Assembly (NCBI RefSeq): GCF_001598215.1 | Contig: NZ_BCXJ01000001.1 | Span: forward strand, 558,001 to 622,000 | Direction of reading: 5' to 3' | From: Shouchella clausii | GTDB lineage: Bacteria > Bacillota > Bacilli > Bacillales > Bacillaceae_D | DNA: 64,000 nucleotides | In this document: positions 49,501-56,763 of the stretch, in pieces | Position numbering within the stretch: the first letter of the stretch is position 1 | How the letters are laid out: each line of letters opens with the position of its first letter | Made by a program: the position numbers and the translations under genes | The notes under the pieces: generated by a model | What the model saw: only the letters and a program-made list of their open reading frames with translations | What the model was told of the DNA's origin: nothing | Database searches by the model: none

Positions 49501-50301
49501 GATGAAGCGGGGAATGTATTGGAAGAGAACCTTGTTACTGACCAACATGGAAGGCTAGAGATAAACAACCTGCCGCCAGGGGATTATCAACTTGTGGAAA
49601 CAAAAGCGCCTGAGCATTATCAGTTAGATGCCACGCCGATTGTGTTCACGATTGAGAAAGGCCAGACTGCTGCTCCAGTCATAACAGTTGAAAATACGCT
49701 CACGCCAGGAAGCGTTGAAATCGTGAAGATTGACAGTAGCGATAGTACGCGTTTGGAAGGGGCCGTCTTTACAGTATTAACAGAGGATGGCGACATGGTT
49801 GAAGAAGGGCTGACAACCGATGAATCAGGCAGCGTACAGCTTGATGGCTTAGCGCCAGGCATGTACCAGCTTGTTGAAACAAAGGCGCCAGCTGACTACC
49901 AGCTAAACGACACGCCGATTCCGTTTGAAATTAGCAAGGGCCAAACAGAACGGCTTGTGCTAACAGTTGAAAATACGTTGATTCCGCCAGGTGAGGAGCC
50001 AAAAGAACCACAACCGCCTAGCGAGCCAAAGCAGCCACCGACAGAACCAGGCGATGGCCAAACGCCAACTGATCCACAAAACAATAACGGCGGCACAGGA
50101 ACAGGCAAGACAGGGCAACCAAAAGCAGGTGGCGGTGAACCAAGTCCGCTGCTTTCAAAAGGAGCACAGCCTGCTTCAGGGGGACAATTGCCACAAACAG
50201 GCGAAACAGAAATGTTCGTGTTTATGGTTGCCGGATTGTTGCTGATGGCGATTGGCGCTCTTACATTAGTGAACGGACGTTTAGCAAGGAAAAGGGGATA
50301 G
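43537..50301 (+). CDS. Giant LPQTG surface adhesin with collagen-binding-like and 11 Cna-B domains
   Basis: The protein has 2254 residues from ATG 43537, six bases after GGGAGGGG. Residues 1-31 are a signal peptide ending VQVYA. A first beta domain (to about 195) is followed by an acidic linker (about 195-280). Then come an adhesin head domain (about 290-425) and five collagen-binding-like units, each with a motif such as YDPATQTITWEIHYNYNE. Residues about 1118-2149 are 11 Cna-B repeats of about 94 residues, each with a Lys in KVD, a Glu in VETKAP and a closing Asn, the residues that form isopeptide bonds. A Pro/Gly-rich wall-spanning region and LPQTGE at 2218, a membrane segment and a basic tail complete it. 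The next gene encodes a sortase. Confidence 0.94.
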   Translation: MKNKATAILLIFVLLVQTFIAQLAGAVQVYAQEPEASTFEALASLVDENGEPLTEEATLAAEDQVHVKIDWSLTGHTQQETYHIKLPEQWQPDKIEWKEEGHGDEMVTYSLNGTELAMSFPEQEEAAQASGTVELSAYFSQDAIGETAKADLVFLVGDTAQVIPVSFQVKEELEQEPVQEEAPASSEEEQVNEEGDTPESKEQAPETEKEMETPEADEEEVATEEEQEEASKEEQEEANKEEQEEASKENKEDAEATDLEAEAGEAAEANVVSQAVVGEIEKNIITGIVLRDGDGNLINADENPGNKPALGDDVQIEITWELPNGHGYGSGSTFTFSLPDIFHVYNDVNGELTFGDTTIGSFTLKEDGTVVMTFNEQIEELSNVHGLLNFRTIIREDLVGDVDREVVFDVKDEVVANIPISLQPKEGSDIDKRGQVNRAYNATEIEWTVDFNKQLKTINQAVLKDPIQLHQALKKDSIEVYKLDVQLDGSVKQGERVDPSEYTITEEPFEIQFGDISSAYRVVFSTEITDEDGTNYANKATLTGKDSEDLSAEASVTTKRGEALAKRNAHYDPATQTITWEIHYNYNEKSIKQADAVLVDSFSESHDLIADSIKVERITLDENGNEKEATNADNYEVTPGQHGFELKFTEDINDAYKITYKTKANERVLEDGKIDNNVKSGGREANGSQGTSQQVLHKGHSNINYKDKTVQWHIDFNRDGYEMKDVFFTDTFTNGGLELVRDSFKVLRGGTEVDPSEYTLEQTDEGFTLRFHEPISEPHRIVYTTKFHYDELKGDQFRNHVHMKWTTEDGKTWEKEAASGFKPDTYTTNNGFKNGSYNAVTKEITWTVGINYDLKNLMVMNVTDYIKGKQTLVEGSIEVYRAELTGGSNGIKKGEKLDPSEYELELLSDEKPGFHVSFPGERDEAYIIEYKTSVEGELIVDRYDNTATLSSEGREPVDLNAHVTVQHGGSYVEKAGKQNGKVIDWNVAINAGQSKVSDAKVIDQQQANQILLEDSFRLYATTVSNNGQFAKAEELERDKDYTLEINTADDGSQTFVLSFLEDISRPYILEYQSYINASDGEEISNTIKFEGKQITTERTDSSETIKVRLTDGGGSGSGERGSLEVIKVDANSKEVLPGARFTLYDKEGKIALRTVVTDEDGKAIFRNLRYDDYLLKEDSAPDGYVVGIDAETVKVDSETTTITVENKKIIRDVALTKIDEDTKQALAGAEFALEKKAGDNWEQLKEGLVTNEDGQLVLTELEPGDYRFVETKAPAGYELDNQPIDFTIDDKQTERILLTKENVIIKGSAVLKKVDAATGEPLEGVSFKLVQDGKTIKEDLVSDKDGFVKVSGLRPGAYELIETTALENYKLDPTPIPFEIEAGQEKELFIGEQENALVTGGIRLTKVDADDNRIALQGAVFALLDEEGNVLREGLETDESGHLTIEQLAPGNYQLVETKAPVDYKLDDTPIPFTIEKSQQETIQVERKVENHLLTGAVELKKQDSKDGSALEGAEFSLYTEDGELVEEGLVTGEDGTVFVEGLKPGKYYFVETQAPAHYQADDTKRPFTIERSQLEKVELIVENVLTPGAATLIKVDEDNENVRLEGAVYTLEDEDGTVIEEGLTTDEEGRIVVTDLPPGVYYFIETKAPEHYQLDNTPIKVEIEKGQQEAIQVKAVNKLVTGSVVLEKHDSESDALLLEGAEFSLVDENGNTVKEGLTTDASGRIVVEGLKPGKYAFVETKAPADYELDEKPIPFEIVRSQKEALVVEKSNTLIPGAVELVKVNQHDTAETLAGAEFTLLDGEGNVLEEGLTTDEEGKLRVEQLAPGTYQFIETKAPQGFELSSEPLPFVIERSQQETLKVTAFNKLVRGEIELSKVDRDNDTIALKGAEFELRTKTGDVIASGTTNDAGKLVLSDILPGDYVLVETKAPFGYQLDATPIDVTVERDQKTAVSVTKENTLIPGSVIVEKVDAADQQLFLEGAVFSLLDEAGNVLEENLVTDQHGRLEINNLPPGDYQLVETKAPEHYQLDATPIVFTIEKGQTAAPVITVENTLTPGSVEIVKIDSSDSTRLEGAVFTVLTEDGDMVEEGLTTDESGSVQLDGLAPGMYQLVETKAPADYQLNDTPIPFEISKGQTERLVLTVENTLIPPGEEPKEPQPPSEPKQPPTEPGDGQTPTDPQNNNGGTGTGKTGQPKAGGGEPSPLLSKGAQPASGGQLPQTGETEMFVFMVAGLLLMAIGALTLVNGRLARKRG
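44209..44280 (+). repeat. Three 24-bp tandem repeats in the acidic linker
   Basis: Three copies of a 24-bp unit encode EEQEEASK, EEQEEANK and EEQEEASK. The copies differ by one base (agt/aat). Such a tract can vary in copy number by slippage without breaking the frame. Confidence 0.8.
46888..49983 (+). repeat. Eleven tandem Cna-B (SpaA-type) repeats
   Basis: Each unit is about 280 bp. Typical elements are L.GA.F.L..., GL.T.E.G, L.PG.Y..VETKAP..Y.LD and ..VEN.L. The units are diverged from each other except in the VETKAP region, so they are old duplications. Unit 1 has LLKEDSAP and unit 3 has LIETTALE in place of ETKAP. Confidence 0.9.
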
Positions 50302-50317
50302 AAAGAAGGGACATTTC

Positions 50318-50932
50318 TTGCGAAAAAGGACATTTATAGGAATGTTGCTCATCATTGCGGGACTGGCGCTTGTTGCCGTCCCGCTATCACAAGAGTGGCA
50401 GCAGGCAAATGGAGTCGCTCAACTAGAAAAAGCGCTGGCTGCTGTCCAAACGGGAGAGACCATTGAAGAGACGGATGGAGAAGAGACCACTGAAGTGACC
50501 GATGATTCACCATCCCCTTGGACAAAAGAACAGTTAGAAGCAGTGATGGAACTAGAAATCCCTGCGATTGACTTAAAGCAGTATATACTTGACGAAACAA
50601 CGGATGAAAACTTGGCCTTGACGCTCACGCAAATAAAGCAAGAACAAGTGCCAGGAGAAGGAAACTTTGCTGTCGCTGGACATCGTGGCTACCGAGGCGA
50701 CAGGCATTTCCGGCAATTGCCAAATGTGCAAAAAGGCGATGAAATTCGCCTTCATGCCGATGATGGCAAAACGTATGTTTATGTGGTCAAGAGCACGGAA
50801 ATTATTGAACCGACTGACGTGGACGTGTTAGAAGATGGAGAGCAACCGGAAATTACATTAATTACGTGTACGTTATCGGGCCAGCAGCGTGTGGCGGTGA
50901 AAGGTGACTTGATTGATGTGATCGAAGCGTAG
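50318..50932 (+). CDS. Sortase transpeptidase
   Basis: The protein has 204 residues and starts at TTG 50318 after AGAAGGGA. An N-terminal membrane anchor (FIGMLLIIAGLALVAVPLS) is followed by an acidic linker and the catalytic domain: His122 in FAVAGHRGYRGDRHFRQL, Cys184 in EITLITCTLSGQQRV and Arg191. It cleaves LPxTG-type signals and links the protein to the cell wall. It lies 16 bp after the adhesin gene, so the adhesin is its obvious substrate. Class A is most likely, class D is possible; no pilin genes are next to it. Confidence 0.92.
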   Translation: MRKRTFIGMLLIIAGLALVAVPLSQEWQQANGVAQLEKALAAVQTGETIEETDGEETTEVTDDSPSPWTKEQLEAVMELEIPAIDLKQYILDETTDENLALTLTQIKQEQVPGEGNFAVAGHRGYRGDRHFRQLPNVQKGDEIRLHADDGKTYVYVVKSTEIIEPTDVDVLEDGEQPEITLITCTLSGQQRVAVKGDLIDVIEA

Positions 50933-50951
50933 AGAAATAGAGAATCAAGCA

Positions 50952-50995
50952 GACGAGCGACGGTTAGTGCCAACCGTCGCTCGTCTTATTTTTTT
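50952..50995 (+). terminator. Strong bidirectional terminator
   Basis: GACGAGCGACGGTT (50952-50965) and AACCGTCGCTCGTC (50972-50985) form a perfect 14-bp stem with a 6-nt loop, followed by TTATTTTTTT. It ends the adhesin-sortase unit. The start of the stem is close to the stop of the small minus-strand gene. Confidence 0.93.
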
Positions 50996-51117
50996 AACTC
51001 ACGTTTAAAATAGCGAACGCCGAGAATAAGAAAATAACCACCAAGCCCAAAGAAGCCGAACAAGAACACGAATGCCAAAATCTGATAAAGGGCCGTTCCG
51101 ATTGAAAATGGATCCAA
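50986..51117 (-). CDS. Small single-span membrane protein (43 residues)
   Basis: On the minus strand a TTG at 51117 follows AAAGGAAG by seven bases and opens 43 codons: MDPFSIGTALYQILAFVF, then a hydrophobic stretch LFGFFGLGGYFLILG and a basic end RYFKRELKK. It is short but has a proper RBS, one clean membrane segment and a positive tail, the usual form of real Bacillus small membrane proteins. Function unknown. Confidence 0.55.
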   Translation of the reverse strand: MDPFSIGTALYQILAFVFLFGFFGLGGYFLILGVRYFKRELKK

Positions 51118-51242
51118 TGGTAAACTTCCTTTCCTGTTATTTTAAGGAGCAGCTAACAGACAGGCGTTGCTCGGAAACGCGGTAGCCTGCTTATTACTGA
51201 TAAACGAGCTGTTAAGCGCTTTCTATCCGTACTGAGTGGACA

Positions 51243-51581
51243 TTAATCGCCTTTTTTCTTTTTTAGCCTGCGAAACAATTCAAGCTGTTCACCTAAAAAT
51301 TCTTTTTCTTCCTCATCTAAATTCGTGAACGTATAAGAAGAGCCGTTTTCTTTTACTTTGTCAGACGGAGCGGTTTTGATATCCGTTTCTCCAGCAATAT
51401 ACGCAATGGAAACATTATATTTTTCGGCGAGCTGCTTTAATTTGGCAATCGAAGGTTCGTTGCGCCCTTGTTCATAAAAGCCGTATGCACTTTCCGTAAT
51501 GCCAAGGAACGAAGCGACTTCTTGTTGCGTTAGCTGGTGTGCTTTTCGCAGCTCTCGTAAGCGGTCATTCAGTTCAGCCAT
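51243..51581 (-). CDS. Xre-family transcriptional regulator
   Basis: The protein has 112 residues from ATG 51581, after GGAAGGA. The N-terminal Xre helix-turn-helix (LRELRKAHQLTQQEVASFLG, YGFYEQGRNEPSIAKLKQLA) resembles phage-type and ICE repressors, with an acidic/basic C-terminal tail. It is divergent from a small unknown gene. Two copies of GTTGGGTAAA in the shared control region may be its operators. Confidence 0.88.
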   Translation of the reverse strand: MAELNDRLRELRKAHQLTQQEVASFLGITESAYGFYEQGRNEPSIAKLKQLAEKYNVSIAYIAGETDIKTAPSDKVKENGSSYTFTNLDEEEKEFLGEQLELFRRLKKKKGD

Positions 51582-51627
51582 AAACAAATCCTTCCTATTT
51601 GTTATTGTCACAATTATACAACTAAAA

Positions 51628-51708
51628 GTTGGGTAAAGGAACAAAACGAACATGAACACTCTGTAAAATTGGGAAAAATGCTTGACTCCCTAATTTACGT
51701 TGGGTAAA
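51628..51708 (+). promoter_or_regulatory. Direct repeats GTTGGGTAAA in the Xre control region
   Basis: GTTGGGTAAA occurs exactly at 51628-51637 and 51699-51708, with a weaker ATTGGGAAAA at about 51668. They lie between the divergent Xre gene and the small gene at 51871 and may be repressor sites. Confidence 0.4.
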
Positions 51709-51718
51709 CTGACTACAA

Positions 51719-51830
51719 ATGGGAGCGCCTTCCTACATAATCCCATGACTTGCACGGGCTATTGAGGGAAAAGTTCATTCGGTACGGCTACTGCCGTGTA
51801 TCCTCTTACCCACTGAAAGGGCGCCTCATT
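51719..51830 (+). ncRNA. Possible structured 5' leader RNA
   Basis: ATGGGA (51719-51724) can pair with TCCCAT (51741-51746), ACGGC with GCCGT (51784-51797), and CGCCTT (51726-51731) with AAGGGCG (51817-51823). The last pairing competes with the first. The region leads into a gene with a strong RBS. No known riboswitch class is recognised, so it is only a candidate. Confidence 0.25.
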
Positions 51831-51870
51831 TTGAAAAGACTGATTTTATTGACAAGGAGGAGGTGAAGAA

Positions 51871-52125
51871 GTGGCGGATATTCCCTACAGCGTCTGTTCC
51901 TGTTTATACACGGGCATCCGAAAAAGCATTGCTTTTCTGACAATGGAAGCCAATGCCGTGCAAGCATCAAAGGAGTGTGTATGGAAAAGATATGACGACC
52001 GGCTGTATCACGAAGTAAAAGAAGCGTTGCAATGGCACCGCCAACATTGTATGGCTGACACGAGCCATTTAGAAGAAGCGTTGCGTGTATTTGAAAACGC
52101 CTATAACCAAATACGTGATAAATAA
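51871..52125 (+). CDS. Small Cys-containing protein of unknown function
   Basis: The product has 84 residues and starts at GTG 51871, after AAGGAGGAGGTGA, a near-perfect ribosome binding site. It has three to four Cys (VCSCLYTG, KECVWKR, QHCMADTS) and a mainly helical, amphipathic C-terminal half (HLEEALRVFENAYNQIRDK). It matches no family I recognise. It is preceded by a possibly structured leader and lies opposite an Xre regulator gene. Confidence 0.65.
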   Translation: MADIPYSVCSCLYTGIRKSIAFLTMEANAVQASKECVWKRYDDRLYHEVKEALQWHRQHCMADTSHLEEALRVFENAYNQIRDK

Positions 52126-52310
52126 CATTAGACGTCTTCCTCTGTAAGCAGTGGAAGATGAATGTTCGTTATGTGTACAACTATTTATCAATAAAAACGT
52201 TTACAATCAATCAACAGCTAGCAAAAGTGGCGATTGCCACAAAAGCCCCACTTCAAGCAATCCGAGTGTAGCAAGCAGTGGGTCGTTCACTTGTGAAAGA
52301 GGGGTTGACT

Positions 52311-53870
52311 ATGAAATATGCATATCTCATTTTAGCGGTTTTAGGATTGGTGTTGTCCGGCTGCGGCGGCGGGGCGGCGGAAGAGGAGCCGATTGCCTTG
52401 GATGAAGGGGCTGCGTCTGTGGATGAAAACAATAAAACGTTAACGATTGCCCTCGGCACCGACATCGTCACATTTGATATCCATGACCACAACAATACGT
52501 CAACAGAAGCCGTGCATGACAACATGTTTAACTACTTATTCAAACGTGACGAAAACAATGTCATCCAGCCAGAGCTTGTTGATACATTTACGCAAATCGA
52601 TGATGTTACCGTCGAAATGACATTAAAAGAAGGGGTAACTTTCCACAATGGCGATACACTTACATCAGAAGACGTGAAATTTACGCTTGAACGTGTCGCC
52701 ACAGACGAAACGCTGCAAGAATATCCGAATTATCGGCAAATTAAGGAAGTCGACATCATCGATGAACGGACTTTCCGGGTCATCACCCACGAGCCTGAGC
52801 CCTCTTTGTTGCACCGTTTGTCAAGACTTGGGTCAGGCATCCTGCCGAAACGCTACATTGAAGAAGAAGGGTGGGACCATTTTCTCGCCCATCCAATTGG
52901 GACAGGGCCGTATGAATGTAAAGAATGGGTCCGTGATTCACGGATTGTGTTGACGCCATATGACGATTACTTTGAAGGGGCGGTAGAAGAGTGGGATGAA
53001 GTCATCTTCCGCATTATTCCCGAAAATTCAACCCGTGTATCGGAGCTGCTGACAGGCGGAGTCGATATCGCCGTAAACATTCCGCCTGCTGATTGGGACC
53101 GGGTCAATGGCAATGCAGGGACAGCGATGAAATCAGAGACGTCCAACCGGACAATGATGCTGATTCTCCGGGCGACAGAGGGGTACCCGACTGCCGATGT
53201 TCGCGTCCGCAAAGCGCTTAATTTGGCAATTGACAATGGAGCGATTACGGAAAGCGCATTGCGCGGGGCAGGGACGCCGACTAAAACACGTGTGGCGCCA
53301 GGCAATTTTGGCGCAGAAGAATCTCTGTATGATACGTATGACTACGACCTTGAAGAAGCAAAGCGTCTGCTTGAAGAAGCTGGTTATGGCGATGGATTTG
53401 AAATGACGCTCCATTCCCCGAGGGGGCGCTATTTGCAAGATGCTGAAATTGCCGAGCTGATTGGCGGCATGCTGCAAGCGATCAATGTCAGTGTCGATAT
53501 CGAGCTGATGGAATGGAGCAATTTCGTCGAGATGCGCCAAGCAGGCACCAATAAAGATGCTTACTTGATCGGATTAGGAAATTCAATGTTTGACGGCGCT
53601 TATAGTGTCGACTGGTACCGCTCGGATCGTTTTGTCGGCCAAACCGACTATAAGAATGAAGAAATAGATGCGCTGCTCGAAGCTTCGGCTGTCAATATGG
53701 ATCAAACCGAACGTGCTGAGCAACTGAAAGAAATCCAGCGCATTGCCGATGAAGAGCTACCCCATATTATGCTTCATCAAGAGACCGTCAATTATGGCGT
53801 CAATGATCGGATTGATTTTGTTCCGAAAATGGACGAAATGATCTATGCGCCTGAGATTAAGAGAAAATAA
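52311..53870 (+). CDS. Peptide ABC transporter substrate-binding lipoprotein
   Basis: The protein has 519 residues from ATG 52311, preceded by GAGGGG. The lipobox is LSGC at about residue 18. The mature protein is a family-5 solute-binding protein: TLTIALGTDIVTFDIHDHNN, VTFHNGDTLTSEDVKFTLER, PIGTGPYECKEW and a C-terminal HIMLHQETVNYGV. It is of the DppA/OppA/GsiB size. The operon encodes both permeases, both ATPases and a peptidase, so uptake and breakdown of a short peptide or gamma-glutamyl compound is likely. Confidence 0.93.
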   Translation: MKYAYLILAVLGLVLSGCGGGAAEEEPIALDEGAASVDENNKTLTIALGTDIVTFDIHDHNNTSTEAVHDNMFNYLFKRDENNVIQPELVDTFTQIDDVTVEMTLKEGVTFHNGDTLTSEDVKFTLERVATDETLQEYPNYRQIKEVDIIDERTFRVITHEPEPSLLHRLSRLGSGILPKRYIEEEGWDHFLAHPIGTGPYECKEWVRDSRIVLTPYDDYFEGAVEEWDEVIFRIIPENSTRVSELLTGGVDIAVNIPPADWDRVNGNAGTAMKSETSNRTMMLILRATEGYPTADVRVRKALNLAIDNGAITESALRGAGTPTKTRVAPGNFGAEESLYDTYDYDLEEAKRLLEEAGYGDGFEMTLHSPRGRYLQDAEIAELIGGMLQAINVSVDIELMEWSNFVEMRQAGTNKDAYLIGLGNSMFDGAYSVDWYRSDRFVGQTDYKNEEIDALLEASAVNMDQTERAEQLKEIQRIADEELPHIMLHQETVNYGVNDRIDFVPKMDEMIYAPEIKRK

Positions 53871-53915
53871 AAACGAAGGCCGGGGGTACCTGGCCTTTGC
53901 AAAGGAGGCGAGCCA

Positions 53916-54833
53916 ATGGGCCCTTTTTTACTAAAGCGCTTGGCACAAATGATTCCAGTGCTATTCATTATTTCGTTTGTCATCTTCGCGCTCGTTTACA
54001 TAGCCGGAAACCCCGTAGCGCTCATGTTGCCGGATGACGCTTCCCAAGAGGAGATTGACCAATTGACGGCCTCGCTTGGTTTAGATAGGCCATTTATTGT
54101 CCAGTACGGCAACTATCTCCTTCATCTTGTTCAAGGGGACTTTGGTGATTCATTCCGCTACAACACAAGCGCTTTGCCCCTTGTGCTTGAGCGGCTTCCA
54201 GCCACATTGGAACTAGCTGTGGCCGCTTTAACGCTAGCTGTATGTGTGGCGATTCCACTGGGAATTTGGTCAGCGACAAAGCAAAACTCACCGTTAGACT
54301 TGATAGCAGCCGGTGGGGCAGTGCTTGGCAAAGCGATGCCCAATTTTTGGCTTGGCATCATGTTGATCTTGCTCTTTTCCGTTACACTCGGCTGGTTGCC
54401 TGTTTCGGGCAGAGGGACGTTCGCCCATTTGCTGCTGCCTGCCATCACACTGGCAACAGGGATAGCGGCAGAAATGACGAGGCTGCTCCGTTCGAACATG
54501 ATTGAAATTTTAAGCCAAGATTATATTCGCACCGCCAGAAGCAAAGGAATCCGTGAAACGTTGGTCGTTTATAAGCATGCCCTTCGCAACTCGCTCATTC
54601 CACTTGTCACGATCACTGCTTTGCAAACATCGACTGTGGTCGGCGGGACGTTGATTACAGAAACGGTCTTCTCGTGGCCAGGGATCGGGCAGTTGCTCAT
54701 CCAAGCTGTCAATACGAGAGACATGGCGATTGTACAAGCATGCGTGTTCGTGATCGCCCTTCTCGTGATCGCGATGAATTTGCTTGCAGACGTGCTTTAC
54801 CGGTTCCTTGATCCACGGATTAAATACGACTAG
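53916..54833 (+). CDS. Peptide ABC transporter permease (DppB type)
   Basis: The protein has 305 residues with six membrane segments. It has the usual N-terminus (LLKRLAQMIPVLFIISFVIF) and the EAA-like loop DYIRTARSKGIRETLVVYKH. It is preceded by AAAGGAGG. It forms a pair with the DppC-type protein of the next gene, and the ATG of the latter follows its stop by 16 nt. Confidence 0.94.
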   Translation: MGPFLLKRLAQMIPVLFIISFVIFALVYIAGNPVALMLPDDASQEEIDQLTASLGLDRPFIVQYGNYLLHLVQGDFGDSFRYNTSALPLVLERLPATLELAVAALTLAVCVAIPLGIWSATKQNSPLDLIAAGGAVLGKAMPNFWLGIMLILLFSVTLGWLPVSGRGTFAHLLLPAITLATGIAAEMTRLLRSNMIEILSQDYIRTARSKGIRETLVVYKHALRNSLIPLVTITALQTSTVVGGTLITETVFSWPGIGQLLIQAVNTRDMAIVQACVFVIALLVIAMNLLADVLYRFLDPRIKYD

Positions 54834-54849
54834 GAGGGAAATCAAACCG

Positions 54850-55761
54850 ATGGCATTGCAATTGGAACGGCTCCCGAGAAGCGAGAAACGAAATCCCCAT
54901 CGCGCCTTAAAACGGTGGGCACGGCTCCTGTTCCGCAGCAAAACCGGGACGGTCGGATTGGCGATTGTGGTCGCTATTATTGTTATGGCCGTATTTGCTA
55001 GCCTCTTGGCGCCCTTCGATCCCAACGAAATGAACCCGGCCAACATGCTTCAGCCCCCTGTTTGGGTTGATGGGGGAACAGCTGTCCATATTCTTGGGAC
55101 TGATAATTTAGGACGCGATATTTTAAGCCGCGTCATTTACGGTTCGCAAATTTCGCTTCTTGTCGGGATTGCCGCTGTCGCCGTTGCTGGTTTAATTGGT
55201 GTGACGATTGGCATCGTTTCCGGCTATTATGGCGGCTGGGTTGATTCGTTTTTTATGCGTCTTGTCGATTCGTTTTTGTCTATTCCGAACATCTTATTTG
55301 CCCTTGTCATTTTAAGCGTGTTCGGTCCCAGTGTGTGGACATTGATTATCGTCCTTGGCGTCACCAATTGGGTGAACTATGCCCGCCTTGTCCGCGGGGA
55401 AGTGTTGTCGTTAAAAGAAAGAGAATTTGTGAAAGCCGCCCGTTCGATTGGCGTTAAAAATGGCATGCTCATGTTTCGCCATTTGTTGCCGAATGTGCTG
55501 CCCGCCTTCATTGTCATTTCGACGCTCAGTGTAGCGACGACGATTATTCTTGAAGCATCGCTCAGTTTTTTAGGACTTGGCATCCAACCGCCTGACTTGT
55601 CTTGGGGCGGAATTTTGAGCGACGGGCGCGATTATTTGGCAACAAGCTGGTGGTTGGCCACTTTTCCAGGCTTAGCGATCACGATTACAGTGCTTGGCAT
55701 TATTTTCTTAGGTGATTGGTTGCGTGATGTGCTCGATCCACGTAGCCAGAGCCGGCGGTAA
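54850..55761 (+). CDS. Peptide ABC transporter permease (DppC type)
   Basis: The protein has 303 residues from ATG 54850, behind AGGAGGGA; the upstream extension to 54784 overlaps the previous gene and has no site. It shows the DppC features: a long N-terminal cytoplasmic part, HILGTDNLGRDILSRVIYGS and the loop EFVKAARSIGVKNGMLMFRH. It is followed by the first ATPase gene after 12 nt. Confidence 0.94.
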   Translation: MALQLERLPRSEKRNPHRALKRWARLLFRSKTGTVGLAIVVAIIVMAVFASLLAPFDPNEMNPANMLQPPVWVDGGTAVHILGTDNLGRDILSRVIYGSQISLLVGIAAVAVAGLIGVTIGIVSGYYGGWVDSFFMRLVDSFLSIPNILFALVILSVFGPSVWTLIIVLGVTNWVNYARLVRGEVLSLKEREFVKAARSIGVKNGMLMFRHLLPNVLPAFIVISTLSVATTIILEASLSFLGLGIQPPDLSWGGILSDGRDYLATSWWLATFPGLAITITVLGIIFLGDWLRDVLDPRSQSRR

Positions 55762-55773
55762 GGAGAGGATCAG

Positions 55774-56763
55774 ATGGAAAAAGAAGCGCTCTTGTCAGTG
55801 ACAGGGCTTAGGACCGAATTTTATACAGAACATGGCGCCATCCCGTCGGTAAATGGCGTTACATTCTCCATCGGACGAGGGGAAACAGTGGCAGTCGTCG
55901 GCGAGTCGGGCTGCGGAAAAAGCGTGACATCGCTCTCAATCATGGGGCTCATTAGCGCTCCAGGAAAAGTCGTCGCCGGCGAAATTCAATTTAACGGCAA
56001 CGACTTGACAGCGATCAGCGACAGTGAGTACCGCAAGTTGCGTGGGAATGAGCTGTCTATGATTTTCCAAGAGCCCCTTACATCATTAAACCCGTTATTT
56101 ACAATCGGCAACCAACTGTCGGAAGTAATTTTGCTTCACCAAAACGTAACGAAAGCAGAGGCCAAGCAACAAAGCATCGAGATGCTCAAAAAAGTTGGTA
56201 TTCCTAGAGCGGAACAAGTCTATCGTTCCTATCCCCATGCTTTAAGCGGCGGCATGCGCCAACGTGTGATGATCGCAATCGCCTTAGCTTGCAGCCCAAA
56301 ACTGCTCATTGCCGATGAACCGACGACTGCCCTCGATGTCACGATTCAAGCACAAATCTTGCAATTGCTGCGGACGCTTGTGAAGGAAAACGGTACAGCG
56401 ATTTTGTTGATTACCCATGACCTTGGCGTCGTTGCTGAAATGGCCGACACAGTGATCGTCATGTACGCTGGTCAAGTAGTCGAACAAACCGATGTCATCA
56501 CGCTTTTTGAACAGCCAGCACATCCGTATACGGTCGGGCTGTTAGCAAGCACGCCGAAAATCACTGAACACCAACAAACGTTGCCCTCGATCGAAGGCAC
56601 AGTGCCGACACCAGACACGATGCCAACAGGCTGTCGCTTCTCACCCCGTTGCCCAAAGGCGATGGCTCGCTGTAAACAGGAAGCCCCTCCGATGTTCGAA
56701 ACAACAAAGGGCCACTATGTCCGCTGCTGGTTGTTTGAGGAGAAGGGAGGGGCGGCTATATGA
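55774..56763 (+). CDS. Peptide ABC transporter ATPase (DppD/OppD type)
   Basis: The protein has 329 residues. Walker A is [18 protein letters not shown], the signature motif is [16 protein letters not shown] and Walker B is [13 protein letters not shown]. The C-terminal oligopeptide-transporter extension carries the Cys cluster [14 protein letters not shown], typical of the family. It overlaps the next ATPase gene by ATGA. Confidence 0.95.
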   Translation: MEKEALLSVTGLRTEFYTEHGAIPSVNGVTFSIGRGETVAVVGESGCGKSVTSLSIMGLISAPGKVVAGEIQFNGNDLTAISDSEYRKLRGNELSMIFQEPLTSLNPLFTIGNQLSEVILLHQNVTKAEAKQQSIEMLKKVGIPRAEQVYRSYPHALSGGMRQRVMIAIALACSPKLLIADEPTTALDVTIQAQILQLLRTLVKENGTAILLITHDLGVVAEMADTVIVMYAGQVVEQTDVITLFEQPAHPYTVGLLASTPKITEHQQTLPSIEGTVPTPDTMPTGCRFSPRCPKAMARCKQEAPPMFETTKGHYVRCWLFEEKGGAAI

